From Escherichia sp. MOD1-EC7003 (lineage in GTDB: Bacteria > Pseudomonadota > Gammaproteobacteria > Enterobacterales > Enterobacteriaceae), in assembly GCF_002965065.1 (NCBI RefSeq), contig NZ_PTRE01000059.1:1-64000 (forward strand): DNA of 64,000 nt. The letters run 5' to 3'. The position numbers and the translations under genes are program-made. The notes under the pieces were generated by a model. The model had not been told where the DNA came from and ran no database searches. It worked only from the letters and a program-made list of their open reading frames with translations. Shown here in pieces: positions 41,469 through 53,720 of this stretch. Within the stretch, counting starts at the first letter, position 1. The number at the start of each line of letters is the position of its first letter.

Positions 41469-42248
41469 TTAGTAGCTGCTGGCGCTCTTACCGTCGCCGT
41501 GTCCCAGCGCTTTCAGCAGACTTGCCAACAGGCTGGAAGCGCCAAAGCGGTAGTGACGCGCATCTGCCCAGTCAGCACCGAACAGTTCATCGGCAATCGC
41601 GAGATACTTCTGCGCATCTTCCGCAGTACGCACGCCGCCCGCCGGTTTGAAACCAACGGTTTTTTCTACGCCCATATCGCGAATAACTTCCATCATGATG
41701 CGCGCGCTTTCCGGCGTCGCATTCACCGCCACTTTACCGGTAGAGGTTTTGATGAAGTCAGCACCCGCTTTGATAGAGATTTCAGACGCTTTACGGATCA
41801 GCGCTTCGTCTTTCAGTTCGCCGGTTTCGATGATTACTTTCAGCAGCACGTTCGCCGCAGCGCAAGCCTCTTTACAGGCTTTCACCAGATCAAGACCTAC
41901 CTGCTCGTTGCCCGCCATCAGCGCACGGTACGGGAACACCACGTCAACTTCATCGGCACCGTAGGCGATTGCCGCACGGGTTTCGGCCAGCGCGATTTCG
42001 ATGTCGTCGTTACCGTGTGGGAAGTTGGTTACCGTAGCGATACGGATTTCCGGGGTGCCCTGCTCTTTCAGGGTTTTGCGAGCAATCGGGATAAAGCGAG
42101 GATAGATACAGATAGCGGCGGTATTGCCAACCGGAGTTTTGGCCTGATGACACAGGGCAATCACTTTTTCGTCGGTGTCGTCGTCATTCAGGGTGGTCAG
42201 GTCCATCAATTTCAGTGCACGCAGGCTGCTTGCTTTCAGATCAGTCAT
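41469..42248 (-). CDS. deoC: DeoC, deoxyribose-phosphate aldolase
   Basis: The 259-residue class I aldolase splits deoxyribose 5-phosphate to glyceraldehyde 3-phosphate and acetaldehyde. The Schiff-base Lys is in DFIKTSTGK (about 167) and the helper Lys in VGFKPAGGV (about 201). The start MTDLKASS is chosen over eight upstream codons, with AGGAGAATG as ribosome site. It is the first gene of deoCABD. Confidence 0.97.
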   Translation of the reverse strand: MTDLKASSLRALKLMDLTTLNDDDTDEKVIALCHQAKTPVGNTAAICIYPRFIPIARKTLKEQGTPEIRIATVTNFPHGNDDIEIALAETRAAIAYGADEVDVVFPYRALMAGNEQVGLDLVKACKEACAAANVLLKVIIETGELKDEALIRKASEISIKAGADFIKTSTGKVAVNATPESARIMMEVIRDMGVEKTVGFKPAGGVRTAEDAQKYLAIADELFGADWADARHYRFGASSLLASLLKALGHGDGKSASSY

Positions 42249-42292
42249 TTCATTCTCCTGGCTTGTCGCCAATAAAATTCACCTTGCGAGTT

Positions 42293-42308
42293 TGTTAGTA
42301 TTCTAACA
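42293..42308. promoter_or_regulatory. DeoR operator O2 (deoP2)
   Basis: TGTTAGTATTCTAACA is a 16-bp palindrome (one central mismatch) 45 bases upstream of deoC. It matches the DeoR operator at deoP2. A second operator lies exactly 599 bp away at 42892, the spacing known for DeoR looping. Confidence 0.9.
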
Positions 42309-42325
42309 TCTACTCCGCAACACAC

Positions 42326-42394
42326 TTCGATATACATCACAATTAAGGAAATCTAATTACAATTTTGCATCACTGTTATGCGATCTGGTTCAAA
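42326..42394 (-). promoter_or_regulatory. deoP2 CRP/CytR control region
   Basis: On the minus strand TGTGATGTATATCGAA (42326-42341) and TTTGAACCAGATCGCA (42379-42394) are two CRP-type sites, 53 bp apart. As in K-12 deoP2, CytR is expected to bind between them and repress in the absence of cytidine. Confidence 0.8.
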
Positions 42395-42505
42395 TAATTC
42401 ACTTTCAAATGAATGCGCCAGTGGTGGCAAACGCATCAGGATCAAAGTGAACATCACGAAACTTCTTACAATGGCGCATCACCTTCGGCATAAAAGGAAA
42501 AGAAG

Positions 42506-44056
42506 ATGCCCACTTCTCATGAAAATGCACTGCAACAACGTTGCCAGCAAATTGTTACCAGCCCAGTGCTTAGCCCGGAGCAGAAGCGCCATTTTCTGGC
42601 GCTGGAAGCAGAAAACAATCTGCCTTACCCACAGCTTCCTGCCGAAGCCCGCCGCGCGCTGGATGAGGGGGTAATCTGCGATATGTTTGAAGGTCATGCG
42701 CCGTACAAACCACGCTATGTCTTACCCGATTACGCCCGTTTTCTGGCGAACGGTTCCGAATGGCTGGAGCTGGAAGGAGCAAAAGATCTTGATGATGCGC
42801 TCTCACTGCTGACCATTCTTTACCACCACGTACCGTCGGTCACATCGATGCCGGTCTACCTAGGGCAACTGGATGCGTTGTTGCAACCATATGTTAGAAT
42901 TCTAACACAGGACGAGATCGATATTCGAATAAAACGTTTCTGGCGTTACCTCGACAGAACCCTGCCAGACGCCTTTATGCACGCCAATATTGGCCCGTCT
43001 GATTCGCCCATCACCCGAGCAATTTTACGCGCAGACGCCGAGCTAAAGCAGGTTTCACCGAACCTGACCTTTATCTACGATCCTGAAATCACCCCTGATG
43101 ACCTGCTGCTGGAAGTGGCGAAAAACATCTGCGAATGTAGCAAACCGCACATCGCCAACGGTCCGGTACATGATAAAATTTTCACAAAAGGGGGCTACGG
43201 GATTGTGAGCTGTTACAACTCACTGCCGTTAGCGGGTGGTGGCAGTACGCTAGTACGCCTTAACCTGAAAGCGATTGCCGAGCGCAGTGAATCGCAGGAA
43301 GACTTCTTTACGCGCACTTTACCGCACTACTGCCAGCAGCAGATCGCCATCATCGATGCACGGTGTGAATTCCTCTATCAACAATCACACTTCTTTGAGA
43401 ATAGCTTCCTGGTGAAAGAAGGGCTGATTACCCCTGAACGTTTTGTGCCAATGTTTGGCATGTACGGGCTGGCAGAGGCGGTTAACTTGCTGTGTGAAAA
43501 AGAAGGGATTGCCGCGCGCTACGGTAAAGAGGCCGCTGCAAATGAAGTGGGTTATCGCATCAGCGCACAACTGGCAGAGTTTGTCGCCAATACCCCGGTG
43601 AAATATGGCTGGCAAAATCGCGCCATGTTACACGCACAGTCGGGGATCAGTTCTGATATCGGCACCACGCCGGGCGCACGCTTGCCGTATGGCGATGAGC
43701 CAGATCCGATCACCCATCTGCAAACTGTCGCCCCGCATCATGCTTATTATTACTCCGGGATCAGCGACATTCTGACGCTCGATGAAACCATCAAACGTAA
43801 TCCGCAGGCGCTGGTACAGCTTTGCCTCGGTGCCTTTAAAGCCGGTATGCGCGAATTTACCGCCAATGTCAGCGGTAACGATCTGGTTCGCGTTACCGGT
43901 TATATGGTGCGTTTGTCGGATTTAGAAAAATATCGCGCCGAAGGTTCGCGTACCAACACCACGTGGCTGGGCGAAGAGGCCGCACGTAACACTCGTATTC
44001 TGGAACGCCAGCCGCGCGTGATAAGCCATGAACAGCAGATGCGCTTTAGTCAGTAA
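42506..44056 (+). CDS. yjjI: YjjI, glycyl-radical-like protein (DUF3029)
   Basis: The 516-residue protein is related to glycyl radical enzymes. Near the C-terminus [13 protein letters not shown] carries the RVxGY radical-site motif. Its substrate is unknown. It overlaps yjjW, a radical-SAM activating enzyme, by 29 bp, which supports an activase-enzyme pair. The distal deo promoter and operator O1 lie inside its coding region on the opposite orientation. Confidence 0.92.
   Translation: MPTSHENALQQRCQQIVTSPVLSPEQKRHFLALEAENNLPYPQLPAEARRALDEGVICDMFEGHAPYKPRYVLPDYARFLANGSEWLELEGAKDLDDALSLLTILYHHVPSVTSMPVYLGQLDALLQPYVRILTQDEIDIRIKRFWRYLDRTLPDAFMHANIGPSDSPITRAILRADAELKQVSPNLTFIYDPEITPDDLLLEVAKNICECSKPHIANGPVHDKIFTKGGYGIVSCYNSLPLAGGGSTLVRLNLKAIAERSESQEDFFTRTLPHYCQQQIAIIDARCEFLYQQSHFFENSFLVKEGLITPERFVPMFGMYGLAEAVNLLCEKEGIAARYGKEAAANEVGYRISAQLAEFVANTPVKYGWQNRAMLHAQSGISSDIGTTPGARLPYGDEPDPITHLQTVAPHHAYYYSGISDILTLDETIKRNPQALVQLCLGAFKAGMREFTANVSGNDLVRVTGYMVRLSDLEKYRAEGSRTNTTWLGEEAARNTRILERQPRVISHEQQMRFSQ
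42892..42907. promoter_or_regulatory. DeoR operator O1 (deoP1), inside yjjI
   Basis: TGTTAGAATTCTAACA is a perfect 16-bp palindrome within the yjjI coding sequence. It matches DeoR operator O1 and is 599 bp from O2. DeoR is known to loop the DNA between them. Confidence 0.9.
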
Positions 44057-44891
44057 GATTATCCCCTTCTCCTGCGTTGACGGGCCAGGCAGTCGTCTGG
44101 CTCTGTTTTTGCAGGGCTGCAATCTGCGCTGCAAAAACTGTCACAATCCGTGGACGATGGGGCGTTGTAATGATTGCGGGGAGTGCATGCCAGAGTGTCC
44201 GCATCAGGCGTTGCGGATTGTTGACGGCAAAGTGATGTGGAACGCGGCTGTCTGCGAGCAATGTGATACCTGCCTGAAGATGTGTCCGCAACATGCCACG
44301 CCGATGGCGCAATCTATGAGCGTGGACGAAGTGCTTAGCCATATCCGCAAAGCGGTGCTGTTTATCGAAGGGATAACGGTGAGCGGTGGAGAAGCCACGA
44401 CCCAGCTGCCATTTGTGGTAGCGCTGTTTACTGCCATCAAAAACGATCCGCAACTGCGCCATCTCACCTGTCTGGTGGACAGTAACGGCTTGTTGAGCGA
44501 AACCGGCTGGGAAAAATTGCTCCCGGTGTGCGACGGCGCGATGCTCGATCTCAAAGCGTGGGGGAGCGCGAGCCATCAACAGCTAACCGGACGCGATAAT
44601 CAGCAGATTAAGCGCAGCATTAGTCTGCTTGCCGAGTGCGGCAAGCTGGCAGAACTGCGTTTGCTGGTGATCCCAGGCCAGGTGGATTATTTGCAACATA
44701 TTGAAGAACTGGCGGCGTTTATCAGGCAACTTGATGACGTTCCGGTACGGCTGAATGCGTTTCATGCCCACGGTGTGTATGGCGAGGCGCAAAGCTGGCC
44801 GAGCGCCACACCGGAAGATGTGGAACAACTGGCTGATGCGTTACGGGAGCGTGGGGTGAGCCGGTTAATATTTCCGGCGCTGTATTTGTGA
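44028..44891 (+). CDS. yjjW: YjjW, radical-SAM glycyl radical activating enzyme
   Basis: The 287-residue protein has the radical-SAM cluster motif CNLRCKNC (about 31-38) after [11 protein letters not shown]. Two ferredoxin-like [4Fe-4S] motifs follow ([13 protein letters not shown] and [14 protein letters not shown]), as in PFL-activase relatives. It presumably makes the glycyl radical on YjjI. Its start lies inside the yjjI 3' end. BIME array D begins at its stop. Confidence 0.94.
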   Translation: MNSRCALVSKIIPFSCVDGPGSRLALFLQGCNLRCKNCHNPWTMGRCNDCGECMPECPHQALRIVDGKVMWNAAVCEQCDTCLKMCPQHATPMAQSMSVDEVLSHIRKAVLFIEGITVSGGEATTQLPFVVALFTAIKNDPQLRHLTCLVDSNGLLSETGWEKLLPVCDGAMLDLKAWGSASHQQLTGRDNQQIKRSISLLAECGKLAELRLLVIPGQVDYLQHIEELAAFIRQLDDVPVRLNAFHAHGVYGEAQSWPSATPEDVEQLADALRERGVSRLIFPALYL

Positions 44892-46008
<1,117 letters not shown>

Positions 46009-46013
<5 letters not shown>

Positions 46014-46788
46014 ACACGTTAAACAACGTATACGTGTTATTAAGCAACACTTCGGCAATCTCATCCGCTGATTCCGGGCGTAACTCGCAAAGTACGGCAA
46101 ACACCCGCGCAGCCTGCTCCGGGCGGTTAGGCTGCCCCTGAAAACCGTTGAGCGGCATATCCGGCGCATCGGTTTCCAGCAACAACGATGCCAGCGGTAA
46201 TTTTGCGATGACATCGCGGGTTTTACTGGCGCGTGGATAGGTGATAGTACCGCCTACGCCAATTTTGTAGCCCAGTTGCACAAACCGTTCGGCCTGTTGC
46301 AGGCTACCGGAAAAACCGTGAACCACGCCAGTGCGTGGCAAATCGTGGCGTTTAAGATGCATCGCCAGTTTGTCGTGCGTGCGCCGTGAATGAAGGATCA
46401 CCGGCAGATCGTAGTGTTTCGCCAGTTTCAGTTGTTCATCAAGTAGCCACTGCTGCCTCTCAAATTGCGGATCGTCACCAAAGAGATCCAGGCCGATCTC
46501 CCCCACCGCCACCACCTTCGCCGGACGCCTTTCCAGCACCAGCTGTAGCTGATCCAACGATGCATCGTTATGTTTTTCCAACATACCAGGATGCAAACCC
46601 AATGCGGCATACAGCGGTTGATAAATTTCCGCTAACGCCTGCACGCGGGCAAAATTTTCTGCCTCTGTCGCCGGAACAATGATCTTGCCTACGCCCGCTT
46701 GTGCCGCACGTTGCAGGCTGGCCTCTTCATCGCCGCTAAACGGCGGGAAATCAAAATGGCAGTGGGTATCGATAAAACGGCAAATCAA
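46009..46788 (-). CDS. yjjV: YjjV, TatD-family metal-dependent hydrolase
   Basis: The 259-residue TIM-barrel protein has FIDTHCHFDFP (HxH metal site, about 8-12), GEIGLDLFGDD, LPVILHSRRTHD, VVHGFSG and LETDAPDMP motifs of TatD DNases. The stop TAG (46009-46011) belongs to the last half-REP of array D (CGTAGGCCGG on this strand). Its ATG overlaps the yjjU stop by four bases. Confidence 0.94.
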
Positions 46789-47858
46789 GCCAGATCCTCA
46801 TTGTTAAATGTCGGGTCGTTCGCCTGCGGTGCATCGATAACTTCGGTAACCAGCGTATCGTTGGCAACTGGCGCAGGTGGAATCACGATCGACTCCGGCG
46901 TCACTACCGGCACCAGATGGCGGCTCAGCGGCGCTTTTTCAGTTAATAGCTTACCAACCGTGGCGAGGAAATAACGCCCGCATAAACGCCCAAGTTTATA
47001 GTCTTCGCGCAGTGCCGGAAGCCGACTGCCGAGCGCGATACTATGCAATGGCTTCGGTGGATAAATTTCGAATATCCGCAGCTGGCCCGGTGGTTTCTCA
47101 ATAAATTGCTGAATATCACGATAGCTGGTTTCATGATGCTGCACCAGATTGACCAGCGGCTGCAGGCTACTGTCACCCAGCCAACGTTCCATGCGTTTGA
47201 ACCACTGCGGCGTATAGTACATTTGCGACGGCACGGTGCGAATCACCACCAGTGTTTTCGCCCCCTGCCTTGCAGCCTCTTTAACCGGAATCGCATCACT
47301 GATCCCGCCATCCAGGTAGTTAATGCCTTCCAGCGACACTCCGCTACGATAAAAGCCAGGTATCGCACTGGAGGCGCGAATCACATCCAGCCAGTTTTGT
47401 TTGGTTGGTAAAAAGTAATTCGGCGCATAGTCGTCCTGACGACAGGCGCACATATAAAACGATTTGCCGCTGTCAAACAACCGCGCGGCGGTATCCATTT
47501 GCAACGGCATCTGGCTTGCGGTAGCCTCCACCAGCCAGTCGAGATCGATAAGATTTCCTCCACGGACAAAACGCAATGGATCGAAAAATTCGCGTTTTGT
47601 GGTATAGCGCATGATAACTTTGCGCGCGTAACCGGGCTGATTACAAATATACGCCGAAAGGTTCTGCGCCCCGGCTGATGTGCCAAGATAAAGATCGAAA
47701 GGATTAAACTGCGCGCGCATAAACTCATCCAGCACACCAGCCGTGAAAATTCCACGCTGCCCGCCGCCTTCGCACACCAGAGCAATTCGTCCGGGCTGGA
47801 ACGGCCTTAGCGACAACGGCGCAATATTACCAAGCGTTACAGGTATTCGCTGCCCCAC
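46785..47858 (-). CDS. yjjU: YjjU, patatin-like phospholipase
   Basis: The 357-residue protein has the patatin oxyanion motif CEGGGQRGIFTAGVLD (about 29-44), nucleophile GTSAGAQN (about 59-66, GxSxG) and the DGG motif YLDGGISDAIPV. It is predicted to hydrolyse acyl esters. The start is GTG 47858, preceded by AGGAAGG; a TTG 12 codons upstream has a poorer ribosome site. It is translationally coupled to yjjV by a 4-bp overlap. Confidence 0.9.
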   Translation of the reverse strand: MGQRIPVTLGNIAPLSLRPFQPGRIALVCEGGGQRGIFTAGVLDEFMRAQFNPFDLYLGTSAGAQNLSAYICNQPGYARKVIMRYTTKREFFDPLRFVRGGNLIDLDWLVEATASQMPLQMDTAARLFDSGKSFYMCACRQDDYAPNYFLPTKQNWLDVIRASSAIPGFYRSGVSLEGINYLDGGISDAIPVKEAARQGAKTLVVIRTVPSQMYYTPQWFKRMERWLGDSSLQPLVNLVQHHETSYRDIQQFIEKPPGQLRIFEIYPPKPLHSIALGSRLPALREDYKLGRLCGRYFLATVGKLLTEKAPLSRHLVPVVTPESIVIPPAPVANDTLVTEVIDAPQANDPTFNNEDLA

Positions 47859-47929
47859 CTCTGCCTTCCTGTTTTTATTGTGAAAGAATGACAAAGTAAC
47901 GCAATTTATTATTCGCTAAAACCGCAAAA

Positions 47930-47948
47930 GCCAGTCCGTTGGACTGGC
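47930..47948 (-). terminator. Terminator after ytjA
   Basis: GCCAGTCC and GGACTGGC form an 8-bp stem with a three-base loop, followed on the minus strand by TTTTGC. It lies about 30 bases past the ytjA stop. Confidence 0.7.
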
Positions 47949-47979
47949 TTTGGATAAAATTTTCTTAATGGTCTGAAGG

Positions 47980-48141
47980 CTAGGGTCGTTTTCGCCCCAT
48001 GAACAAACTCACCAGGAACAAAATAATCCCGACGACAAAGACAATTTTAGCTGCGCCTGCAGCTGTACCAGCCAGACCACCAAACCCAAGTGCGGCGGCG
48101 ATTAACGCGATAACCAGAAATATGATGCCCCAACGAAACAT
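47980..48141 (-). CDS. ytjA: YtjA, small membrane protein (DUF1328)
   Basis: The 53-residue protein has two hydrophobic segments ([19 protein letters not shown] and [17 protein letters not shown]) and a basic end (GRKRP), so it is a double-pass inner-membrane protein. The start at 48141 matches K-12 and has GGAGACGC upstream. The function is unknown to me. It lies between yjjU and osmY on the same strand. Confidence 0.9.
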
Positions 48142-48230
48142 AAGCGTCTCCTTTACCATAGTTAATGTCACCGCTTGATATGAGCGTGAAAATCACTCAA
48201 TGCGATATTTTTAGTGTGGTGCACATCGCG

Positions 48231-48252
48231 CCTCCCGACAAAGTTCGGGAGG
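48231..48252 (-). terminator. Hairpin after osmY
   Basis: CCTCCCGA and TCGGGAGG form an 8-bp stem with a six-base loop, 15 bases after the osmY stop. No T tract follows. Confidence 0.6.
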
Positions 48253-48267
48253 TCGAATTACGACGAA

Positions 48268-48873
48268 TTACTTAGTTTTCAGATCATTTTTAACGCTTTT
48301 CACACCATCTACCGCTTTGGCGATACTTTCAGCACGGTCACTTTGTGCCTGAGAATCTACGGTACCGGAGAGCTGAACCACGCCATCGGTGGTTTCAACT
48401 TTCACTTTACGCGAAGGGACGATATCGTCTGCCAGCAGTTTGGCTTTGATTTCACTGGTGGTGGCAGTGTCACCCGCGTAGCCCTTCACAGAGCCTTCTT
48501 TAGCGTCGCGAACGTGTAGTTTGTCGCTAACGGACGTCACGCCTTCAACGCCTTTCGCCACTTTTACTGCCTCTTCGGCCTGGGCCTGGCTTTCAACGAA
48601 ACCGCTCAGGGTCACGACTTTTTGATCGGTTTTGACAGAGATATCGGTGCTCTTGATGCTGTCATGATCCACCAGGGCCGCCTTCACTTTCGCGGTGATG
48701 GCACTGTCATCCATGAAATTACCGACTTTATTCATAGAACTATCGACTTTTTGCCCTGCGCTTTCATTGGTGCTCTGCGCGTTGTTTTCCGCGTAGGCAG
48801 AGCCGGTCGCGACGGCAGAGGTCAACATTACAGCCAGCAGAGTTTTCGAAATCTTCAGTCTTGTCATAGTCAT
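48268..48873 (-). CDS. osmY: OsmY, osmotically induced periplasmic protein
   Basis: The 201-residue protein has a signal peptide (about 1-28, ending GSAYA) and two BON domains (about 55-123 and 134-201, with [13 protein letters not shown] and [13 protein letters not shown]). It acts as a periplasmic chaperone-like protein and is induced by RpoS and high osmolarity. The start MTMTRLK matches K-12. A long leader of more than 200 bases precedes it. Confidence 0.96.
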   Translation of the reverse strand: MTMTRLKISKTLLAVMLTSAVATGSAYAENNAQSTNESAGQKVDSSMNKVGNFMDDSAITAKVKAALVDHDSIKSTDISVKTDQKVVTLSGFVESQAQAEEAVKVAKGVEGVTSVSDKLHVRDAKEGSVKGYAGDTATTSEIKAKLLADDIVPSRKVKVETTDGVVQLSGTVDSQAQSDRAESIAKAVDGVKSVKNDLKTK

Positions 48874-49118
48874 CGATTTATTCCTGTATGTTTGCTCATA
48901 ATTTGAGCCAGGCAACACGAGGTTGCATTGCTGAATAGGGAGAGACTTCACCCTCTACAGAAGTCAATGGTCGCCATCACAAAAGCGATGGGTAATGAAT
49001 AACGACCATTACAGCCTCTGAATCAGTTATTAATATCGGTAGAATGACAATCGACGGCTTTAGATACTGATATCTACGCATTGAACGGTATTTAACGCCG
49101 TCAGAAATGTCATTACTT

Positions 49119-49136
49119 TGTTAAATATAGATCACA
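49119..49136 (-). promoter_or_regulatory. CRP-like site at the osmY promoter
   Basis: The minus strand reads TGTGATCTATATTTAACA, a CRP-like half-palindrome. It overlaps a probable sigma-S -10 (TATATTT) about 250 bases upstream of osmY, as in K-12, where CRP represses osmY. The rest of 48874-49265 is osmY leader and the prfC 3' hairpin. Confidence 0.6.
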
Positions 49137-49230
49137 ATTTTGAAACTGCTCGGGATATCAGCTAAAACATAAGCAAAAGTGAATGTTTTAAGAACATTCC
49201 GTAAGCGGCTAATAAGGAAGGGAAATTGAC

Positions 49231-49254
49231 AGGGCGCAGCGGCTGCTGCGCCCT
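49231..49254 (-). terminator. Hairpin after prfC
   Basis: AGGGCGCAGC and GCTGCGCCCT form a perfect 10-bp stem with a four-base loop, just past the prfC stop. A weak T-rich stretch follows (GTCAATTT). Confidence 0.65.
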
Positions 49255-49265
49255 GGAGGCAAGAA

Positions 49266-50855
49266 TTAATGCTCGCGGGTCTGGTGGAACTGAACGTCCG
49301 GGTAACGTTCCTGCGCCAGGCGCAGGTTGACCATGCTGGTGGCGATATATGCAAGGTTATCGCCGCCATCAAGCGCCAGTTGGCTTTCGTTCTTACGCTT
49401 GAACTCTTCGAATTTCTTCGCGTCGGCGCATTCTACCCAGCGGGCAGTGGCAACGTTGACTGACTCATACACGGCTTCAACGTTGTATTCGCTCTTCAGG
49501 CGCGATACCACCACATCAAACTGCAACACACCAACCGCACCAACAATCAGATCGTTGTTGGAGATCGGACGGAACACCTGCACCGCCCCCTCTTCGGAAA
49601 GCTGTACCAGCCCTTTGAGCAGCTGTTTTTGCTTCAGCGGATCTTTCAGACGGATACGACGGAACAGTTCCGGCGCAAAGTTCGGGATACCGGTGAACTT
49701 CATCATCTCACCCTGAGTAAAGGTGTCGCCGATCTGAATAGTGCCGTGGTTGTGCAGACCAAGGATGTCGCCCGGATACGCTTCTTCAACGTGCGAACGG
49801 TCGCCCGCCATAAAGGTCAACGCGTCGGAGATCACCACATCTTTTGCGGTGCGCACCTGGCGCAGCTTCATGCCTTTTTCATATTTACCAGATACCACAC
49901 GCATAAACGCGACGCGGTCACGGTGTTTCGGGTCCATGTTGGCCTGAATTTTAAATACGAAGCCAGTAAATTTGTCTTCGCTCGATTCTACAGTACGGGT
50001 ATCAGTCTGACGCGGCATCGGCGCAGGCGCCCACTCCACCAGGCCATCCAGCATATGATCGACACCGAAGTTACCCAGCGCAGTACCAAAGAACACTGGA
50101 GTAATTTCACCCGCAAGGAACAGTTCTTTGTCAAACTCGTTAGATGCGCCTTTCACCAGTTCCAGCTCGTCACGCAGCTGTTGTGCCAGATCTTCACCAA
50201 CCGCAGCATCGAGATCCGGGTTATTCAGCCCTTTAACAATGCGGACTTCCTGAATGGTATGACCTTTACCGCTCTGATAAAGATAGGTTTCATCTTTATA
50301 AAGGTGGTAAACGCCTTTAAACAATTTACCGCAACCAATCGGCCAGGTGATTGGCGCACAACCGATTTTCAACTCATTTTCAACTTCATCGAGCAGTTCC
50401 ATCGGATCGCGGATATCACGGTCAAGTTTGTTCATAAAGGTGAGGATCGGCGTATCGCGCAGACGGGTAACTTCCATCAGCTTGCGGGTACGATCTTCAA
50501 CACCTTTTGCAGCGTCGATTACCATCAGGCAGCAGTCCACTGCCGTCAGGGTACGGTAGGTATCTTCCGAGAAGTCTTCGTGCCCCGGGGTGTCGAGCAG
50601 GTTTACCAGGCAGTCGTGATACGGAAACTGCATCACAGACGTGGTAATGGAGATCCCACGCTGCTTTTCCATCTCCATCCAGTCCGACTTGGCGTGCTGG
50701 TTAGAACCACGTCCTTTTACCGTACCGGCGGTCTGAATGGCCTGTCCGAACAGCAGCACCTTCTCGGTGATGGTGGTTTTACCGGCGTCCGGGTGAGAAA
50801 TAATGGCAAAAGTGCGGCGCTTCGCCACCTCTTGCAAATAAGGAGACAACGTCAT
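49266..50855 (-). CDS. prfC: PrfC, peptide chain release factor RF3
   Basis: The 529-residue translational GTPase removes RF1/RF2 from the ribosome after termination. The G domain has G1 SHPDAGKTT (about 20-28), G3 DTPGHEDF and G4 MNKLDRD, followed by EF-Tu-like domain 2 and the RF3 C-terminal domain. The start MTLSPYLQ matches K-12; nine upstream codons are excluded. It lies downstream of yjjG. Confidence 0.97.
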   Translation of the reverse strand: MTLSPYLQEVAKRRTFAIISHPDAGKTTITEKVLLFGQAIQTAGTVKGRGSNQHAKSDWMEMEKQRGISITTSVMQFPYHDCLVNLLDTPGHEDFSEDTYRTLTAVDCCLMVIDAAKGVEDRTRKLMEVTRLRDTPILTFMNKLDRDIRDPMELLDEVENELKIGCAPITWPIGCGKLFKGVYHLYKDETYLYQSGKGHTIQEVRIVKGLNNPDLDAAVGEDLAQQLRDELELVKGASNEFDKELFLAGEITPVFFGTALGNFGVDHMLDGLVEWAPAPMPRQTDTRTVESSEDKFTGFVFKIQANMDPKHRDRVAFMRVVSGKYEKGMKLRQVRTAKDVVISDALTFMAGDRSHVEEAYPGDILGLHNHGTIQIGDTFTQGEMMKFTGIPNFAPELFRRIRLKDPLKQKQLLKGLVQLSEEGAVQVFRPISNNDLIVGAVGVLQFDVVVSRLKSEYNVEAVYESVNVATARWVECADAKKFEEFKRKNESQLALDGGDNLAYIATSMVNLRLAQERYPDVQFHQTREH

Positions 50856-50945
50856 AATTCTTTCTTCTTGAGTAAGCGGCATTGCGCCGCGCTTGTTGAA
50901 AACGAAAAATTGCGGCTATTTTACCCATCAATGGGGGGGAGGCAA

Positions 50946-51623
50946 TCAGTGTTTACACAGGAGCTGCTCCAGTTCGTGCAACGAAGAAACGGTCCAGGTG
51001 GGCGTGATGCCTTCTGGTTGTTCACGATGGTGCGCATTCAGCCAGCAGGTCGCAAGCCCGGCGTTAATACCACCAATGATATCGGACTCGGCAGTGTCAC
51101 CAACCATCAGCACGCGTGAACGGTCAGGATTACCCGCCTGTTCCAACGCATAATCGAAAATTTCCTTATTCGGTTTGGCAACGCCAACTTCTTCGGAAAT
51201 CACCAGCAAATCGAAATAATCACGCAGGCCCGTGCGTTCCAGACGCACTTGCTGCAAGGCGCTAAAACCGTTGGTGATGATGCCAATTTTAGCATTGCCA
51301 CGAATGGCGTTAAGCAGAGAAACCGCCCCCGGCAAGGGCGTGCAGATTTCTGCCATCGCATTAATAAAGGCCTCGTTGAGTTTACCCGGCTCGACGTTCA
51401 GTCGTTCGGCCCAGCTCTCAAAACGCCCGTGCTGGAGCTGTAATGAAGTGATCGCGCCGTTTTGATAATCCACCCACAGAGGCTTGTTAACGGCCTGATA
51501 GTCCTGAAAATCTTCAGCGGTAAAGGTGACGCTGTAATCAAGAAACATTCGCTGCAAGCCGGTGAACGAGTCAAAGGTAAACAGCGTTTCATCGGCATCA
51601 AAGAAAATCCAGTCCCACTTCAT
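50946..51623 (-). CDS. yjjG: YjjG, HAD-family pyrimidine nucleotidase
   Basis: The 225-residue HAD hydrolase has motif [10 protein letters not shown] (about 7-15), motif II IITNGF and motif [14 protein letters not shown]-12 YjjG dephosphorylates dUMP, dTMP and non-canonical pyrimidine nucleotides. It lies 14 bp after rimI on the same strand. Confidence 0.95.
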   Translation of the reverse strand: MKWDWIFFDADETLFTFDSFTGLQRMFLDYSVTFTAEDFQDYQAVNKPLWVDYQNGAITSLQLQHGRFESWAERLNVEPGKLNEAFINAMAEICTPLPGAVSLLNAIRGNAKIGIITNGFSALQQVRLERTGLRDYFDLLVISEEVGVAKPNKEIFDYALEQAGNPDRSRVLMVGDTAESDIIGGINAGLATCWLNAHHREQPEGITPTWTVSSLHELEQLLCKH

Positions 51624-51637
51624 TATTCCACCTTGTC

Positions 51638-52084
51638 TTACATACTGATTGGCAACGCCATAATGATGGCGTCTTCGCGACCGTCCGTGGTGGGGTAGTA
51701 GTTGCGACGAATTGTCGCCTCGTTAAAGCCTAAACTTTCGTACAGAGCAATGGCAGCAGCGTTTGAAGCACGGACTTCCAGCCATAGCGTCGCCACGCCG
51801 CGTTTTTCCAGTTCGTCGATCAAATGTTCCAGCAGCGCCCTTCCCAGTCCTTGACGCTGATAGTCGGGATCAACAGCAATATTGAACAATGTAGCTTCAT
51901 CCAGCACCACTTGCGTAATCGCAAACGCCGCCATTTTGCCGTTTTGCCTCAACTGAAAGTTGAGATAGCGTTCGCCCTGGTTGCTGGCAAAGGTTTTTTC
52001 ACTCCACGGAAAGGCGTGGGCGCGTTGTTCAATGTGGAAAGCCACGGGTAAATCAGTCGTTTCGAGGGAAGAAATCGTGTTCAT
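51638..52084 (-). CDS. rimI: RimI, ribosomal protein S18 N-acetyltransferase
   Basis: The 148-residue GNAT-family enzyme acetylates the N-terminal Ala of S18. The acetyl-CoA loop is [11 protein letters not shown] (about 75-85), and [13 protein letters not shown] is the usual C-terminal motif. Its 5' end overlaps holD by 32 bp. Confidence 0.96.
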   Translation of the reverse strand: MNTISSLETTDLPVAFHIEQRAHAFPWSEKTFASNQGERYLNFQLRQNGKMAAFAITQVVLDEATLFNIAVDPDYQRQGLGRALLEHLIDELEKRGVATLWLEVRASNAAAIALYESLGFNEATIRRNYYPTTDGREDAIIMALPISM

Positions 52085-52466
52085 ATGTGCAAATTTGTTG
52101 CCATAACGCGGCGCGTGCCGTTGGGTTTGCCCGTAATTCGGTGAGCCCCGGTGATGCCACCTGAGCGCCTTCCAGTGATAGTTGTTCGTCAGTACCCAAC
52201 CGCCAGCTGTTGCAGCGACTGCCTTGCGGCAGCATCGCGATCTTTTCTGGCGTCAGTTGCAGCACTTGATCGGGGCTGACAGTTAATGCGCGCAGAACGT
52301 CGCTCACCAGAGGATCGGTCAGGGCGGGAAGATCGTTTGCCACCATCACCAGACGAACGTGTGCCGGGATCGCAATGGCAATCTCCCCCTGCAACGCGCC
52401 AGGGCGACGCAGCGACCACTGGGTAATGCCCAGCTGCTGTAACTGCCAGTCTCGTCGGGATGTCAT
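52053..52466 (-). CDS. holD: HolD, DNA polymerase III psi subunit
   Basis: The 137-residue protein bridges the clamp loader to chi and so to SSB. It starts MTSRRDWQLQQLGITQWSLRRP, the tau/gamma-contacting N-terminus. Overlap with rimI indicates cotranscription. It is divergent from rsmC with about 100 bp between starts. Confidence 0.96.
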   Translation of the reverse strand: MTSRRDWQLQQLGITQWSLRRPGALQGEIAIAIPAHVRLVMVANDLPALTDPLVSDVLRALTVSPDQVLQLTPEKIAMLPQGSRCNSWRLGTDEQLSLEGAQVASPGLTELRANPTARAALWQQICTYEHDFFPRND

Positions 52467-52568
52467 AGCGAATCGCTCCTGTTGTCAGGGGCGCAAATAT
52501 AGCAAATTCGTCGATACCGCGCCAACATATGGCTATAATCGCCGCCAGTATCAATTGAGGAGCATTCC

Positions 52569-53600
52569 ATGTCTGCATTTACCCCGGCAAGTGAAGTCTT
52601 GCTGCGTCACAGTGATGATTTCGAACAAAGCCGTATTCTGTTTGCCGGAGACTTACAGGATGACCTGCCCGCGCGTTTAGATACCGCGACCAGTCGTGCT
52701 CATACCCAGCAATTCCACCACTGGCAGGTGTTAAGTCGCCAGATGGGTGATAACGCCCGCTTTAGTCTGATCGCCACGGCAGATGACGTCGCAGATTGCG
52801 ATACGCTGATTTACTACTGGCCGAAGAACAAACCAGAAGCCCAGTTCCAGTTGATGAATATACTTTCTCTGCTGCCGGTAGGGACGGATATTTTTGTCGT
52901 GGGCGAGAACCGCAGCGGCGTGCGCAGCGCCGAGCAAATGCTGGCAGATTATGCGCCGTTGAATAAGGTAGACAGCGCCCGTCGCTGTGGCCTCTATTTT
53001 GGTCGTCTGGAAAAGCAACCCGTGTTTGATGCCGATAAATTCTGGGGCGAATATAACGTGGATGGCCTGACGGTCAAAACGCTGCCGGGCGTGTTTAGCC
53101 GCGACGGTCTGGATGTCGGTAGCCAGTTGCTGCTCTCGACACTAACTCCGCACACCAAAGGTAAAGTGTTGGATGTCGGCTGCGGCGCGGGTGTGCTTTC
53201 GGTTGCCTTTGCGCGCCACTCACCGAAGATTCGTCTCACGTTGTGCGATGTCTCTGCGCCAGCGGTAGAAGCCAGCCGTGCAACACTTGCGGCCAACGGT
53301 ATTGAAGGTGAAGTCTTTGCCAGCAACGTCTTTTCTGAGGTGAAAGGTCGTTTTGATATGATCATCTCCAACCCACCGTTCCACGATGGGATGCAAACCA
53401 GCCTGGATGCGGCGCAAACGCTGATTCGCGGTGCAGTGCGTCATCTTAACAGCGGCGGCGAGTTGCGAATTGTAGCGAACGCCTTCCTGCCTTATCCGGA
53501 CGTGCTGGATGAGACATTTGGCTTCCACGAAGTTATCGCGCAAACCGGGCGTTTCAAGGTGTATCGCGCCATTATGACCCGCCAGGCGAAGAAAGGTTAA
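52569..53600 (+). CDS. rsmC: RsmC, 16S rRNA m2G1207 methyltransferase
   Basis: The 343-residue SAM methyltransferase has duplicated domains. The C-terminal catalytic one carries [14 protein letters not shown] (about 200-213) and the NPPF motif in ISNPPFHDG (about 266-274). It modifies G1207 in the assembled 30S subunit. GAGGAGCATTCC precedes the ATG. A single REP follows it. Confidence 0.96.
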   Translation: MSAFTPASEVLLRHSDDFEQSRILFAGDLQDDLPARLDTATSRAHTQQFHHWQVLSRQMGDNARFSLIATADDVADCDTLIYYWPKNKPEAQFQLMNILSLLPVGTDIFVVGENRSGVRSAEQMLADYAPLNKVDSARRCGLYFGRLEKQPVFDADKFWGEYNVDGLTVKTLPGVFSRDGLDVGSQLLLSTLTPHTKGKVLDVGCGAGVLSVAFARHSPKIRLTLCDVSAPAVEASRATLAANGIEGEVFASNVFSEVKGRFDMIISNPPFHDGMQTSLDAAQTLIRGAVRHLNSGGELRIVANAFLPYPDVLDETFGFHEVIAQTGRFKVYRAIMTRQAKKG

Positions 53601-53617
53601 ATATCTCGCCGCAAGCC

Positions 53618-53652
<35 letters not shown>

Positions 53653-53720
53653 CCAAACCTGCACGTTAGCCTCCTGATGAATATTTTTCCAGCAATTACA
53701 CCTCCGTCGATAATTAACTA

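Noticed and set aside
49629-51119. 496-codon plus-strand frame opposite prfC and yjjG
   Set aside because: Spans the antisense of two genes and the gap between them, which is typical of a codon-bias shadow.
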